Made by a program: the position numbers and the translations under genes. Shown in pieces: positions 16,047 through 23,644 of a stretch of 64,000 nt of DNA. Each line of letters opens with the position of its first letter. Position 1 is the first letter of the stretch. The notes beneath the pieces were generated by a model that ran no database searches, was not told the origin of the DNA, and was given only the letters and a program-made list of their open reading frames with translations. The stretch is taken from contig JAQXOO010000020.1 in assembly GCA_029099685.1 (NCBI GenBank), positions 1 through 64,000 of the forward strand, written 5' to 3'. Source of the DNA: Clostridia bacterium. Lineage in GTDB: Bacteria; Bacillota; Clostridia; Oscillospirales; Butyricicoccaceae.

Positions 16047-16571
16047 ATGTCTGAAAGCGCAAAGTGGTATGTGGTCCACACATACTCCGGCTATGAAAAC
16101 AAGGTAGCCGCCACGATCCAGAAGACCGTGGAAAACCGCCACCTGGAGGATATGATCTTTGATATCCGCGTACCCATGGAGACCGTTACCGAGCTTCATG
16201 ACACCGGCGCCAAAGAGGTGGAACGCAAAATGTTCCCCGGCTATGTCCTCATCAAGATGATCATGAACGACGACAGCTGGTATGTGGTCCGCAACACCCG
16301 CGGCGTCACCAGCTTCGTGGGACCCGGCTCCAAGCCGGTGGCCCTCACCGACAAGGAAGTGGCCGCCCTGGGCATGGAAAAGCTGGAGGTCAAGCTGTCT
16401 TATGAGGTGGGCGACAGCGTCAAGGTCATCGATGGCCCGCTGGAGGGTTTTATCGGCGTGGTGGACGAGATCGATCTCGCCAACCATACCGTCAAGGTCA
16501 CCGTCTCCATGTTCGGCCGCGGCACCCCCGCGGAGCTGAAGTTCGGTCAGGTGGCCGCTCTGGAAAAGTAA
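16047..16571 (+). CDS. nusG: Transcription termination/antitermination factor NusG
   Basis: The 174-residue protein has the NGN domain (WYVVHTYSGYENKVAATIQ, MFPGYVLIKM, NTRGVTSFVGPGSKPVAL) and the C-terminal KOW motif (GDSVKVIDGPLEGFIGVV). It binds RNA polymerase across the clamp and links it to Rho or the ribosome. GGAGGTCAAAG precedes the ATG. It is followed by a short structured spacer before rplK. Confidence 0.97.
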   Translation: MSESAKWYVVHTYSGYENKVAATIQKTVENRHLEDMIFDIRVPMETVTELHDTGAKEVERKMFPGYVLIKMIMNDDSWYVVRNTRGVTSFVGPGSKPVALTDKEVAALGMEKLEVKLSYEVGDSVKVIDGPLEGFIGVVDEIDLANHTVKVTVSMFGRGTPAELKFGQVAALEK

Positions 16572-16594
16572 CGTCCGTTTTTCCCCGCATGGAA

Positions 16595-16623
16595 GTGGGA
16601 GAGCGAAAGCTCACTTTTACCAC
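16595..16623 (+). promoter_or_regulatory. Structured spacer before rplK, possible L1-type mRNA site
   Basis: GTGGGAG, a GCGAAAGC hairpin and a closing ACCAC form a stem-internal loop-stem 20 bases ahead of the rplK start. A similar outline (GTGGGAG ... AACCAC) occurs before rplA at 17126-17162. Ribosomal protein L1 is known to repress its own operon by binding such mimics of its 23S site. That link is inferred from shape only. Confidence 0.35.
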
Positions 16624-16646
16624 ATTTTAATTAGGAGGTGCTCACA

Positions 16647-17072
16647 GTGGCACAGAAAGTAACTGGTCTGATCAAGCTGCAGATTCCCGCCGGCAAGGCA
16701 ACTCCGGCTCCCCCTGTTGGCCCCGCTCTGGGTCAGCATGGCGTCAACATCATGCAGTTCACCAAGGAATTCAATGAGCGCACCAAGAACGAAGGCGACC
16801 TGATCATCCCCGTGGTCATCACCGTTTACGCCGACCGTTCCTTCTCTTTCGTTACCAAGACTCCCCCCGCCGCCGTCCTCATCAAGAAGGCCTGCGGCAT
16901 CAAGAGCGGCTCCGGCGTCCCCAACAAGACCAAGGTCGCCCAGCTGTCCAAGGAAGATCTGCGCCGGATCGCCGAGCAGAAGATGCCCGACCTGAACGCC
17001 GCCAGCGTGGAAGCCGCCATGTCCATGGTGGCCGGTACCGCCCGCTCCATGGGCGTCACCGTCGAGGAGTAA
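16647..17072 (+). CDS. rplK: 50S ribosomal protein L11
   Basis: The 141-residue protein starts at a GTG (16647), 8 bases after AGGAGG, giving the standard length. It contains [30 protein letters not shown] and the RNA-binding C-terminal domain ending SMGVTVEE. It forms the GTPase-associated centre stalk base with 23S rRNA. An alternative GTG at 16638 lies inside the ribosome-binding site and is rejected. Confidence 0.97.
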   Translation: MAQKVTGLIKLQIPAGKATPAPPVGPALGQHGVNIMQFTKEFNERTKNEGDLIIPVVITVYADRSFSFVTKTPPAAVLIKKACGIKSGSGVPNKTKVAQLSKEDLRRIAEQKMPDLNAASVEAAMSMVAGTARSMGVTVEE

Positions 17073-17125
17073 GTTTCCCGCGGCCCGCGGGCCGCGTCTG
17101 TTTGAGCGGTGACTGTCACCGCAAC

Positions 17126-17162
17126 GTGGGAGGGCAAAATAATGTCTTGCCCGAGAAACCAC
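17126..17162 (+). promoter_or_regulatory. Structured spacer before rplA, possible L1 autoregulatory site
   Basis: GTGGGAGGGC and GCCCGAGAAACCAC pair in two short stems (GTGG/CCAC and GGGC/GCCC) separated by an asymmetric purine-rich internal loop. The rplA start is 23 bases downstream. This resembles the L1-binding architecture of 23S rRNA and of known L1-operon messages. I infer autorepression by the L1 encoded just downstream. Confidence 0.4.
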
Positions 17163-17184
17163 TGTAAGGAGGATAAGAAATAAC

Positions 17185-17895
17185 ATGCGCAAAGGTAAGA
17201 ATTACGTTGAAAGCGCAAAGCTCATCGACCGTACCAAGCTGTACGACGTCAATGAAGCCATTGATACTATGCTGAAGACCGCCAAGGCCAAGTTCGACGA
17301 GACCGTGGAGATCCACATCAAGCTGGGTGTTGACTCCCGTCACGCCGACCAGCAGGTCCGCGGCGCCATCGTCCTGCCCCACGGCACCGGCAAGACCACC
17401 CGCGTGCTGGTCTTTGCCAAGGGTCCCAAGGCTGACGAAGCCCGCGCTGCCGGCGCCGATTATGTCGGCGACATGGACATGGTGGAAAAGATCCAGAAGG
17501 AAAACTGGTTTGACTTTGAAGTGGTCATCGCCACCCCCGACATGATGGGTGTTGTGGGCCGTCTGGGTAAGATCCTGGGCCCCAAGGGCCTGATGCCCAA
17601 CCCCAAGGCCGGTACCGTCACCATGAACGTGGAGCAGGCCATCAAGGATTCCAAGGCCGGCCGTATCGAGTACCGTCTGGACAAGACCAACATCATCCAC
17701 TGCCCCCTGGGCAAGGCTTCCTTCGGCGCCGAGAAGATCCAGGACAACTTCAACACCCTGATGACCGCCGTCCTGAAGGCCAAGCCCGCCGCTGCCAAGG
17801 GCCAGTATGTCCGCTCCTGCGTGGTGGCCTCCACCATGGGCCCCGGCGTCAAGATCAACCCCGCCAAGCTGACCCTGGAGACCATCGCCAAGTAA
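17185..17895 (+). CDS. rplA: 50S ribosomal protein L1
   Basis: The 236-residue, full-length protein shows [22 protein letters not shown] near the start. The centre carries [20 protein letters not shown] and [11 protein letters not shown], the L1 family signature. It forms the mobile stalk for tRNA exit and may repress its own operon. It ends the first transcription unit, before an independent promoter. Confidence 0.97.
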   Translation: MRKGKNYVESAKLIDRTKLYDVNEAIDTMLKTAKAKFDETVEIHIKLGVDSRHADQQVRGAIVLPHGTGKTTRVLVFAKGPKADEARAAGADYVGDMDMVEKIQKENWFDFEVVIATPDMMGVVGRLGKILGPKGLMPNPKAGTVTMNVEQAIKDSKAGRIEYRLDKTNIIHCPLGKASFGAEKIQDNFNTLMTAVLKAKPAAAKGQYVRSCVVASTMGPGVKINPAKLTLETIAK

Positions 17896-17913
17896 GGCAT
17901 TTTCAAAAAAATA

Positions 17914-17942
17914 TTGACAAGCGTCCCGCTTGTTGATATAAT
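17914..17942 (+). promoter_or_regulatory. Consensus promoter for rplJL
   Basis: TTGACA (17914-17919) and TATAAT (17937-17942) match the sigma-A consensus exactly, with 17 bases between. It begins the L10 leader transcript, 20 bases after the rplA stop. Confidence 0.9.
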
Positions 17943-17949
17943 ACTCATG

Positions 17950-18115
17950 CTCATTCCGGAGACAGCAGGAGAAACGTAAACGGCTCAGCCGTCCTGCCGA
18001 GGAAACAGGCGCATTTTTTGAATGTTTCTGTGCCCTCATGTCCCCAAGGCATGAGGGCACTTTTCCTTTTTGCAGTGAATGAGCAAAAAGAAATACACAC
18101 GGAGGTGAAACACGC
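17950..18115 (+). ncRNA. L10 leader (ribosomal protein L10/L7/L12 mRNA regulatory element)
   Basis: The untranslated leader holds GGAGACAGCAGG and CCTGCCGAGG, the purine-rich motifs of the L10 leader kink-turn region. A strong hairpin follows (GTGCCCTCATG at 18030-18040 with CATGAGGGCAC at 18050-18060) ending in TTTTCCTTTTT, an attenuator-like terminator. In Firmicutes the L10(L12)4 complex binds this leader and promotes premature termination when in excess. The whole region precedes the rplJ start with no open frame. Confidence 0.85.
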
Positions 18116-18664
18116 ATGCCCAACGCAAAAGTTCTGGCTGAAAAGCAGGCAGTTGTTGCCGCCATGGTAGAAAAGCTGAAGAACGCCTCTGCCGGCGTCC
18201 TGGTGGACTACAAGGGCATCACTGTCGAAAACGACACCAAGCTGCGTGCTGAACTGAGAAAGAACAACGTGGAATACGCCGTTGTCAAGAACACCCTGAC
18301 CCGCTTTGCCGCCAAAGAGGTCGGCTACGAGGCTCTGGATCCCGTTCTGAACGGCACCACCGCTCTTGCCATCAGCATGGATGACTCGATCGCACCCGCC
18401 CGCGTCATCACCGACTTCATCAAGAAGAACCCCAAGGTCCCCTTCGCGATCAAGGCCGGTTTTGTGGACGGTCAGGTGGTTGACGTCGAGACCATCAAGC
18501 AGCTGGGCGAACTGCCCGGCAAGGATGTCCTGGTCGCTATGGTCCTGGGCACCATGAATGCTCCCATCGCCGCTCTGGCCCGCGCGATCAATGCCATCGC
18601 CGAGCAGAAGGGCGCTCCCGCCGCCGGTGAGGCCGCTGAAGAAGCCGCTCCCGCCGCTGAATAA
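18116..18664 (+). CDS. rplJ: 50S ribosomal protein L10
   Basis: The 182-residue stalk-base protein contains ASAGVLVDYKGITVENDTKLR near the start and VVKNTLTRFA, both L10 hallmarks. Its C-terminal helix, which binds L12 dimers, is followed by an Ala/Glu-rich tail. GGAGGTG precedes the ATG. The rplL start lies 22 bases downstream. Confidence 0.97.
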   Translation: MPNAKVLAEKQAVVAAMVEKLKNASAGVLVDYKGITVENDTKLRAELRKNNVEYAVVKNTLTRFAAKEVGYEALDPVLNGTTALAISMDDSIAPARVITDFIKKNPKVPFAIKAGFVDGQVVDVETIKQLGELPGKDVLVAMVLGTMNAPIAALARAINAIAEQKGAPAAGEAAEEAAPAAE

Positions 18665-18686
18665 TTAAAATTTGGAGGTAACTACA

Positions 18687-19067
18687 ATGGCTACTGAGAA
18701 AGTTATGAATCTTGTTGAAGAAGTGAAGGGCCTGACCGTTCTGGAGCTGAGCGAGCTGGTCAAGGCTCTGGAAGAGGAGTTCGGCGTTTCCGCTGCCGCT
18801 CCCGTCGCCATGATGGCTGGTCCCGCTGCCGGCGCTGCTCCCGCTGAGGAGGAGAAGACCGAGTTCACTCCCGTTCTGGCCGAGGTCGGCGGCAACAAGA
18901 TCGCCGTCATCAAGGTCGTCCGCGAGCTCACCGGCCTGGGCCTGAAGGAAGCCAAGGAGCTGGTCGACGGCGCTCCCAAGGCGATCAAGGAGAACGTCTC
19001 CAAGGACGAAGCCGAGTCCATCAAGGCCAAGCTGGAAGAGGCTGGCGCCAAGGTCGAGATCAAGTAA
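18687..19067 (+). CDS. rplL: 50S ribosomal protein L7/L12
   Basis: The 126-residue protein has the N-terminal dimerisation helix ([20 protein letters not shown]), an Ala-rich hinge (about 34-54), and the factor-binding C-terminal domain with [20 protein letters not shown] and GAKVEIK at the end. The ATG at 18687 has GGAGG upstream; the longer frame from 18672 includes the ribosome-binding site. It is immediately followed by a terminator, and rpoB is not next. Confidence 0.97.
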   Translation: MATEKVMNLVEEVKGLTVLELSELVKALEEEFGVSAAAPVAMMAGPAAGAAPAEEEKTEFTPVLAEVGGNKIAVIKVVRELTGLGLKEAKELVDGAPKAIKENVSKDEAESIKAKLEEAGAKVEIK

Positions 19068-19084
19068 ATTTTTCTCAACTGAAC

Positions 19085-19120
19085 AGAAAATGCCGGAACC
19101 GCAGGGGTCCGGCATTTTCT
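19085..19120 (+). terminator. Terminator of the rplJL unit
   Basis: The 13-bp arms AGAAAATGCCGGA and TCCGGCATTTTCT surround a 10-base loop, with the T-run inside the 3' arm. It can work in both directions. Together with the unrelated content downstream it closes the ribosomal operon. Confidence 0.9.
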
Positions 19121-19650
19121 ATGTGCGGCGCCGGCGCGCCAGATTTCCAGACGAAAGCGCCCCGCCCAATTGTATCATTGCAGGTCAGCCAGCGCGGCTT
19201 GTCCGTAAGAATCCACAGTCTCAACCCCACATTCTCTTTTCGTCCCGCCGAAAAGAGAACGTGCCGTTGACGGTACAAGAGAAAAGGGCGGCCGGGGGAG
19301 CTATCCCGTTATGGCGCACTCCCCCGGACCCCCTGCTGAGCGCACCGCGAACGGATGCTTTTTCACTCCACAAGTCGTTTCCGCGGTACCCGCCGGCGGG
19401 GCCGGTTTGCCTGGTCTTTTGGGCAGACAGGGGTCCGGGGGCTTCCTGCCCTTACGGGGAGGGCCCCCGGCGCGCTTTGGTGACTTTCCCGCGGTGGAAA
19501 GTCACGCGGGGGTGAGGGGGCGCAGTGCCCCAAAGCTGCCCACAGGCACGCTTCAATATAAGCCGCCGCAGGCGGCTCTTAGCCGGGATGGCGCAGCGCC
19601 CCGCAACTGTATCATATTGCCCAGAGCCGCCTGATTTCTTTGCGCCTCCC
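19121..19650. other. Hairpin-rich non-coding block between imperfect direct repeats
   Basis: No gene with a ribosome-binding site is visible in about 530 bases. The block holds several strong stems. TTCTCTTTTCG pairs with CGAAAAGAGAA at about 19228-19258. GGGGGAG pairs with CTCCCCC near 19293-19329. GGTGACTTTC pairs with GAAAGTCAC near 19479-19507. CCGCCGCAGGCGG lies at about 19563. It is bounded by related 25-base sequences at 19157-19181 and 19596-19620 (GCGCCCCGC...TGTATCAT...TTGC). Long open frames here reflect GC bias. I cannot assign it to a known RNA class. Confidence 0.5.
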
Positions 19651-19679
19651 TTGCATTTTCCTGCGGGCTGTGGTAAACT
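19651..19679 (+). promoter_or_regulatory. Promoter for tRNA-Leu
   Basis: TTGCAT (19651-19656) and TAAACT (19674-19679) are separated by 17 bases, ending 16 bases before the tRNA gene. Confidence 0.6.
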
Positions 19680-19695
19680 AAATGCGCTAAAATTT

Positions 19696-19782
19696 GTCGG
19701 TGTGGCGAAATTGGCAGACGCAGCAGACTTAAAATCTGCCGATGGAAACATCGTACCGGTTCGATCCCGGTCACCGGCACCA
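19696..19782 (+). tRNA. tRNA-Leu (anticodon TAA)
   Basis: An 87-base class II tRNA with acceptor arms GTCGGTG and CACCGGC, a long variable arm, anticodon loop CTTAAAA (anticodon TAA), T-loop GGTTCGATCCC, and an encoded CCA end. It reads UUA/UUG codons. A terminator follows at once. The antisense frame across it gives the well-known false protein seen over tRNA-Leu genes. Confidence 0.97.
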
Positions 19783-19816
19783 AAAACCCGCAGGCCAGTG
19801 GCGCTGCGGGTTTTTT
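19783..19816 (+). terminator. Terminator after tRNA-Leu
   Basis: AAAACCCGCAG and CTGCGGGTTTTTT form a 10-11 bp stem with a T6 run, directly behind the CCA end. Confidence 0.92.
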
Positions 19817-20085
19817 GCGGCGGTTGGGGAAGGAACCGGAGGCGAGACCGCCCGAAAGGCCGGTCCTCGGACGAAGAGGCCGGTCCCCGGACCCTCGCCG
19901 GAGCAAGCCTTTGCGCCGCCTGCGCCGCCGCGGGGTATGACAAAAAAAGACCGGGATGCGCTGAAAGCATCCCGGCCTTTGACGTTGCGGGCGCCGCCAA
20001 TGCGGCAGAATCTCCGCTCCGGATGGCCGGCCGGTGCCTTGCCGGGGATGCGCCCACCGCTTCCCCGCAGGCGGCCCGGACCGGT
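19817..20085. other. Non-coding spacer with a minus-strand terminator
   Basis: The stretch between the tRNA-Leu terminator and the stop of the GNAT gene is GC-rich and has no gene with a credible start. Its only clear signal is the hairpin at 19942-19975, which serves the minus-strand genes. Inverted GGCCGGTCC and GGCCGGTCCCC-like runs (19858-19890) are simple GC-rich repeats. Confidence 0.5.
19942..19975 (-). terminator. Terminator downstream of the GNAT pair
   Basis: CCGGGATGC (19951-19959) and GCATCCCGG (19967-19975) form a 9-bp stem. On the minus strand it is followed by TCTTTTTTTG. It ends transcription of the acetyltransferase genes at 20086-21320. Confidence 0.85.
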
Positions 20086-20856
20086 TTAGCCGTTCAGCGC
20101 GTCCACAAACGCCGCGGGCTTGACGGTCAGCTCCGCCCACGCCGGCGCAAAGCCGCTTTTTATGGCGTTTCTGGCGGAGGGGATATTGGACCACGCGCAG
20201 CAATAGAAGGGCACCTTTCCCCGGCTCAGGATCTCCGCGGCGAGCCGGCTGGTGAGGGCGGACGCGACGCCCCTTTTGCGGTAGGGGGGCAAAACATCAA
20301 TACCGATCTGCCACATACTGCCGCAGTCGGCGGAACAGCCGGCCAGGCCGATGAGCCGGCCGCCGTCATAGGCGCCCACGCCCAGCACATCCAGCGCCTT
20401 TCGCTCCTGGCACAGGGCGTTGCTCCACTCCGGCAGATACAGCCCGCAAAAGTCCTTCTGCTCCAAAACGCGCAGGGAATAACCGCAGGGCAGCGGCCGG
20501 AGCCTGTTCACGTCGGGCAGGAAGTATTCCGCCATAAAGCACACCTTTTGCCCCATGCCGCTCAGCCGGCTGTCCAGCCAGTGTATATTGGGCGTTTCAA
20601 AACAGTGAAAAAACGCAAACTTTTCCAAATACGCTTCCACAGGCGCCCGGTAAGCGTCCCGGACGGAGGCCACGATATTATTTCCGTAGGACACAAGACT
20701 GCACGCGATGGGCTCCTGATAGTATTTTCTGGCGGCGGGGCCGATCCCTTCCCGCACGATCACGTTTTCCGTCTTTAAAAAGTCCTCCGGACGGCAGTTC
20801 AGATCCAGCGCCGACTGCTCCATGGCGGTCTTCAGAATTTCCTGGTTGGTATACAT
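20086..20856 (-). CDS. GNAT family N-acetyltransferase with N-terminal extension
   Basis: The 256-residue protein has a C-terminal GNAT domain (about 150-245). The acetyl-CoA motif there is IDVLPPYRKRGVASALTSRLA, followed by CAWSNIPSARNAIKSGF. The N-terminal part (1-140) contains LKTENVIVREGIGPAARKYY and is not a recognised domain to me, though similar extensions occur in Firmicutes GNATs. GGGAG lies before the ATG at 20856; the longer frame reaching 21342 overlaps the next gene and is rejected. Substrate unknown. It follows the smaller GNAT gene by 23 bases. Confidence 0.8.
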   Translation of the reverse strand: MYTNQEILKTAMEQSALDLNCRPEDFLKTENVIVREGIGPAARKYYQEPIACSLVSYGNNIVASVRDAYRAPVEAYLEKFAFFHCFETPNIHWLDSRLSGMGQKVCFMAEYFLPDVNRLRPLPCGYSLRVLEQKDFCGLYLPEWSNALCQERKALDVLGVGAYDGGRLIGLAGCSADCGSMWQIGIDVLPPYRKRGVASALTSRLAAEILSRGKVPFYCCAWSNIPSARNAIKSGFAPAWAELTVKPAAFVDALNG

Positions 20857-20879
20857 CAGGTCGTCTCCCGTGTGCCGGC

Positions 20880-21320
20880 TCAGGTGTCCAGCCGCGTCAT
20901 TTGGTGGATGGACTTGTCCCGGATGAGGATATCCTCCCGCAGGGCGAAGCCCTGCTTTTCCCAAAAGGCGTTGCCCGCCCGGTTGCGGGCGAACACCACC
21001 AGCGTCACTTTGTGGATGCCCTCCTGCTCCAGGGCGGCCATGGCCCGGGCCACCAGCGCGGAGCCGATGCCCTGCCGCTGCCGCCGGACATCCACCGCCG
21101 CGTGGTGCAGATGGCCCCGCCTGCCGTCGTGGCCCGCCAGGATGGTGCCCACGATCTGCCCGTCCTCCTCCGCCACGAAGCAGGTGCCGGGGTTCCGCCG
21201 CAGAAAGCGGTCCGTCCCCTCCGGACCGTCGTCCAGATCCTTGAGGCCCATACCCGGCGTGCGCAGCCACAGCGCATAGGCGGCGGGATAATCCGCCATG
21301 GTCATCAGCCGAATGTTCAT
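20880..21320 (-). CDS. GNAT family N-acetyltransferase
   Basis: This 146-residue single-domain acetyltransferase (RimI-like fold) has CFVAEEDGQIVGTILAGHDG in strands 3-4. The acetyl-CoA loop is VDVRRQRQGIGSALVARAM (Q/R-x-x-G-x-G/A pattern). VFARNRAGNAFWEKQGF follows. The preceding ribosome-binding site is AT-poor (GGGGGAAAC). It likely modifies a small molecule or a protein amino group, with no basis to choose. It shares a transcript with the longer GNAT gene and lies after the cyclophilin terminator. Confidence 0.85.
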   Translation of the reverse strand: MNIRLMTMADYPAAYALWLRTPGMGLKDLDDGPEGTDRFLRRNPGTCFVAEEDGQIVGTILAGHDGRRGHLHHAAVDVRRQRQGIGSALVARAMAALEQEGIHKVTLVVFARNRAGNAFWEKQGFALREDILIRDKSIHQMTRLDT

Positions 21321-21340
21321 GATGTTTCCCCCATTTCAGC

Positions 21341-21366
21341 AAAAAGCGGGCAAACTGCCCGCTTTT
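21341..21366 (-). terminator. Terminator after the cyclophilin gene
   Basis: AAAAGCGGGCA and TGCCCGCTTTT form the stem, followed by T5 on the minus strand. It lies 5 bases past the cyclophilin stop, and the GNAT start is 20 bases further on. Confidence 0.9.
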
Positions 21367-21370
21367 CTTC

Positions 21371-21841
21371 TTATTTTTCGATGGTGACGGTCTTCATAAC
21401 GGGGGTGCGGCCGTGCAGGCCGGCCACGATCTGATCCACCACGTCCAGACCGGCGGTGAGCCGGCCGAAGGCGGCGTATTGGCCGTCCAGATAAGGGGCG
21501 TCGTCCACCATGATGAAAAACTGGCTTCCCGCAGAGTCCGGGTCAGAGGTGCGTGCCCAGGACAGCACGCCCCGCTCATGTTTCAGGTCGTTTTTGAAGC
21601 CGTTGGCGGCAAACTCGCCGGGGATGGTCCAGCCGGGGCCGCCGGTGCCGGTGCCGGTGGGGTCGCCGCCCTGGATGACAAAGCCCGGGACGATGCGGTG
21701 GAACACCACGCCGTCATAGAACTTGCTCTCCGCCAGCTTGACGAAATTGGCCACCGACTGGGGGGCCACGTCGGGATACAGTTCGAATTCCATTACAGAG
21801 CCGGTGTCCAGCTCGATCTTGCCTTTGATGGGGTCAGCCAT
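21371..21841 (-). CDS. Cyclophilin-type peptidyl-prolyl cis-trans isomerase
   Basis: The 156-residue single-domain enzyme has FYDGVVFHRIVPGFVIQGGDP (catalytic Arg in FHRI and QGGDPT) and SAGSQFFIMVDDAPYLDGQY, the cyclophilin core. There is no signal peptide, so it is cytoplasmic. It speeds proline isomerisation during folding. It is a single gene with its own consensus promoter and terminator. Confidence 0.93.
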   Translation of the reverse strand: MADPIKGKIELDTGSVMEFELYPDVAPQSVANFVKLAESKFYDGVVFHRIVPGFVIQGGDPTGTGTGGPGWTIPGEFAANGFKNDLKHERGVLSWARTSDPDSAGSQFFIMVDDAPYLDGQYAAFGRLTAGLDVVDQIVAGLHGRTPVMKTVTIEK

Positions 21842-21881
21842 GCTTGATTCCTCCTATACGGGTACAGATTTGATACCTCTT

Positions 21882-21910
21882 ACTTTATCCGAAAGGAGCG
21901 GTTCTGTCAA
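21882..21910 (-). promoter_or_regulatory. Promoter for the cyclophilin gene
   Basis: On the minus strand TTGACA (21905-21910) and TAAAGT (21882-21887) lie 17 bases apart, 41 bases ahead of the ATG. Confidence 0.8.
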
Positions 21911-21930
21911 TCGGGAATCGGGAATGGATG

Positions 21931-21959
21931 TTGCGTCCGCCGGCAAAACCCGCTATAAT
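21931..21959 (+). promoter_or_regulatory. Promoter for the D-aminoacylase-like gene
   Basis: TTGCGT (21931-21936) and TATAAT (21954-21959) have a 17-base spacer, 47 bases upstream of the ATG. It is divergent from the cyclophilin promoter with about 20 bases between the two -35 boxes. Confidence 0.75.
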
Positions 21960-22005
21960 GGGGGCAGCGGAAAACTGCTTTGAAAGCTGACAGGAGGCAT
22001 TTTAT

Positions 22006-23592
22006 ATGGAAGACATCATCATTCGCGGCGGCACGGTCATCGACGGAACGGGAAAGCCCGGCTACAGGGCCGATGTGGCCGTTCGGGACGGCCGGATCAC
22101 CGCCATCGGCGATCTGGGAGACGCGGCGGCGGCCAAGGTGCTGGACGCGGCGGGCCTGGCGGTGGCGCCCGGCTTCATCGACGCCCACGCCCATTCCGAC
22201 ACATCCTTCCTGCGGGACAGCAGCGGAGCCTCCAAGCTGTATCAGGGCGTCACCACCGAGGTGTCGGGCCAGTGCGGCTCCAGCCCGTTCCCCGCCCTGC
22301 CGGAACGGATGAAGAACACCTCCGCCGACCTGGCGGAGAGCAAGGACGACTGGTACTGCGGGTCTTTTGACCAGTTTGTCACCCGGTTTGAAAACTCCGG
22401 CTGCAAAATGGCCGTCAACCAGGCCATGCTGGTGGGCCACGGCAGCCTGCGGGCGGGCACCATCGGGTACGAGGACCGGCAGGTCACCCCCGGGGAGCTG
22501 GAGCAGATGAAGACTTTGCTGCGCCGGGACCTGGAGGCGGGCGCCTGGGGCATGTCCCTGGGGCTGGAATATTCCCCGGGCTTTTTCGCCGGAGCGGAGG
22601 AGCTGCGGGAGCTGGGCAAGGTGGTCCGGGAGTTTGACGGCCTGGTGCCCTGCCATATGCGCAACGAGGGCCTGAAGATCCACGAGGCCATCGACGAGCT
22701 GCTGAGTGTGGGCCGCGCCTCCGGCGTCCACGTCCATGTGTCCCATCTCAAGCTGGACAACTTCCGGGTACACGGCCGGGCCGGAGATGTCTGGCAGCAC
22801 CTGGAGGATGCCCGGCGGGAGGGCATCAACGTCACCGCCGATATGTATCCCTTTACCGCGTCCTGCACCAATCTGACCATCCGCTGCCCCAAGTGGAGCC
22901 AGGAGGGCGGCGGCAAGGCGGTGGTGGGCTTTTTGCAGGGGCCCCGGCGGCAGGAGGTCATCGAGGGCATCCGCACCCATTACTTTAACGCGGAGCGGGC
23001 GGAGACCTGCCTGTTCAATTCCGACGGCGGCGGCCTGTGGCCCGAGATCGTGGGCAAGACCCTGCGGTATGTGGCGGAGGAATACCTCCACACCACCGAC
23101 TATGCCGAAGCGGCGGCGGAGGTGCTCATCCGCACCCAGGGCCGGGCGGGCTGCATCTTCTTTGTCATGAGCGAGGAGGATATGCTGTACTTCCTGAAGC
23201 AGGATGTGGGCATCGGCTCTGACGGCTACGCCTATTCCGGTGACCCGGCCAAGGTGCCGGGACAGCCCCATCCCCGGTCCTACGGCGCCATCGCGGAGTT
23301 CTTCCGCCTGGCCCGGGAAAAGCAGCTGTGCTCTGTGGAGGAGGCGGTGCGCCGGGTGACCTCCAAGGCCGCGGACATGATCGGCATGACCGACCGGGGC
23401 GTACTGCAGGTGGGCAAGGCGGCGGACATCACCGTGTTTGACCCCGCCGTCATCGCGCCCCGGGCCACCTATCTGGATTCCATCCGGCTGGCCCAGGGGG
23501 TGCGTCATGTGCTGGTCAACGGCGGCGTCGCCATGGAAAACGGCGTTCAGACCGACTACCGCGGCGGGCGGTTTTTGAGAAAAGGCCGCTGA
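22006..23592 (+). CDS. N-acyl-D-amino-acid deacylase (D-aminoacylase) family amidohydrolase
   Basis: The 528-residue amidohydrolase contains the metal motif GFIDAHAHSDTSFL (about 58-71), GVTTEVSGQCGSSPFP, the His-bearing VHVSHLKLD, and the late GIGSDGYAYSGDPAKVPGQPHPRSYG. These identify the D-aminoacylase/N-acyl-D-Glu deacylase branch. The enzyme would cleave N-acylated D-amino acids or related dipeptides, which fits a gut organism dealing with D-amino acids from cell wall. No signal peptide is visible. AGGAGG is 8 bases ahead. It is followed by the trigger factor gene after 52 bases. Confidence 0.9.
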   Translation: MEDIIIRGGTVIDGTGKPGYRADVAVRDGRITAIGDLGDAAAAKVLDAAGLAVAPGFIDAHAHSDTSFLRDSSGASKLYQGVTTEVSGQCGSSPFPALPERMKNTSADLAESKDDWYCGSFDQFVTRFENSGCKMAVNQAMLVGHGSLRAGTIGYEDRQVTPGELEQMKTLLRRDLEAGAWGMSLGLEYSPGFFAGAEELRELGKVVREFDGLVPCHMRNEGLKIHEAIDELLSVGRASGVHVHVSHLKLDNFRVHGRAGDVWQHLEDARREGINVTADMYPFTASCTNLTIRCPKWSQEGGGKAVVGFLQGPRRQEVIEGIRTHYFNAERAETCLFNSDGGGLWPEIVGKTLRYVAEEYLHTTDYAEAAAEVLIRTQGRAGCIFFVMSEEDMLYFLKQDVGIGSDGYAYSGDPAKVPGQPHPRSYGAIAEFFRLAREKQLCSVEEAVRRVTSKAADMIGMTDRGVLQVGKAADITVFDPAVIAPRATYLDSIRLAQGVRHVLVNGGVAMENGVQTDYRGGRFLRKGR

Positions 23593-23644
23593 AAACCCGC
23601 CGGACAGAAATATTTCCCCCAATTATTACAAGGAGTATTCAAAT

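Noticed and set aside
17078..17100. Palindrome GCGGCCCGCGGGCCGC between rplK and rplA
   Set aside because: A loop-free perfect palindrome without T-run in GC-rich DNA. It is probably not a terminator because rplA is expected to be co-transcribed.
19452..20203. Minus-strand proteins over the tRNA-Leu region
   Set aside because: They contain the familiar false peptide produced by translating the antisense strand of tRNA-Leu. The tRNA explains the region.
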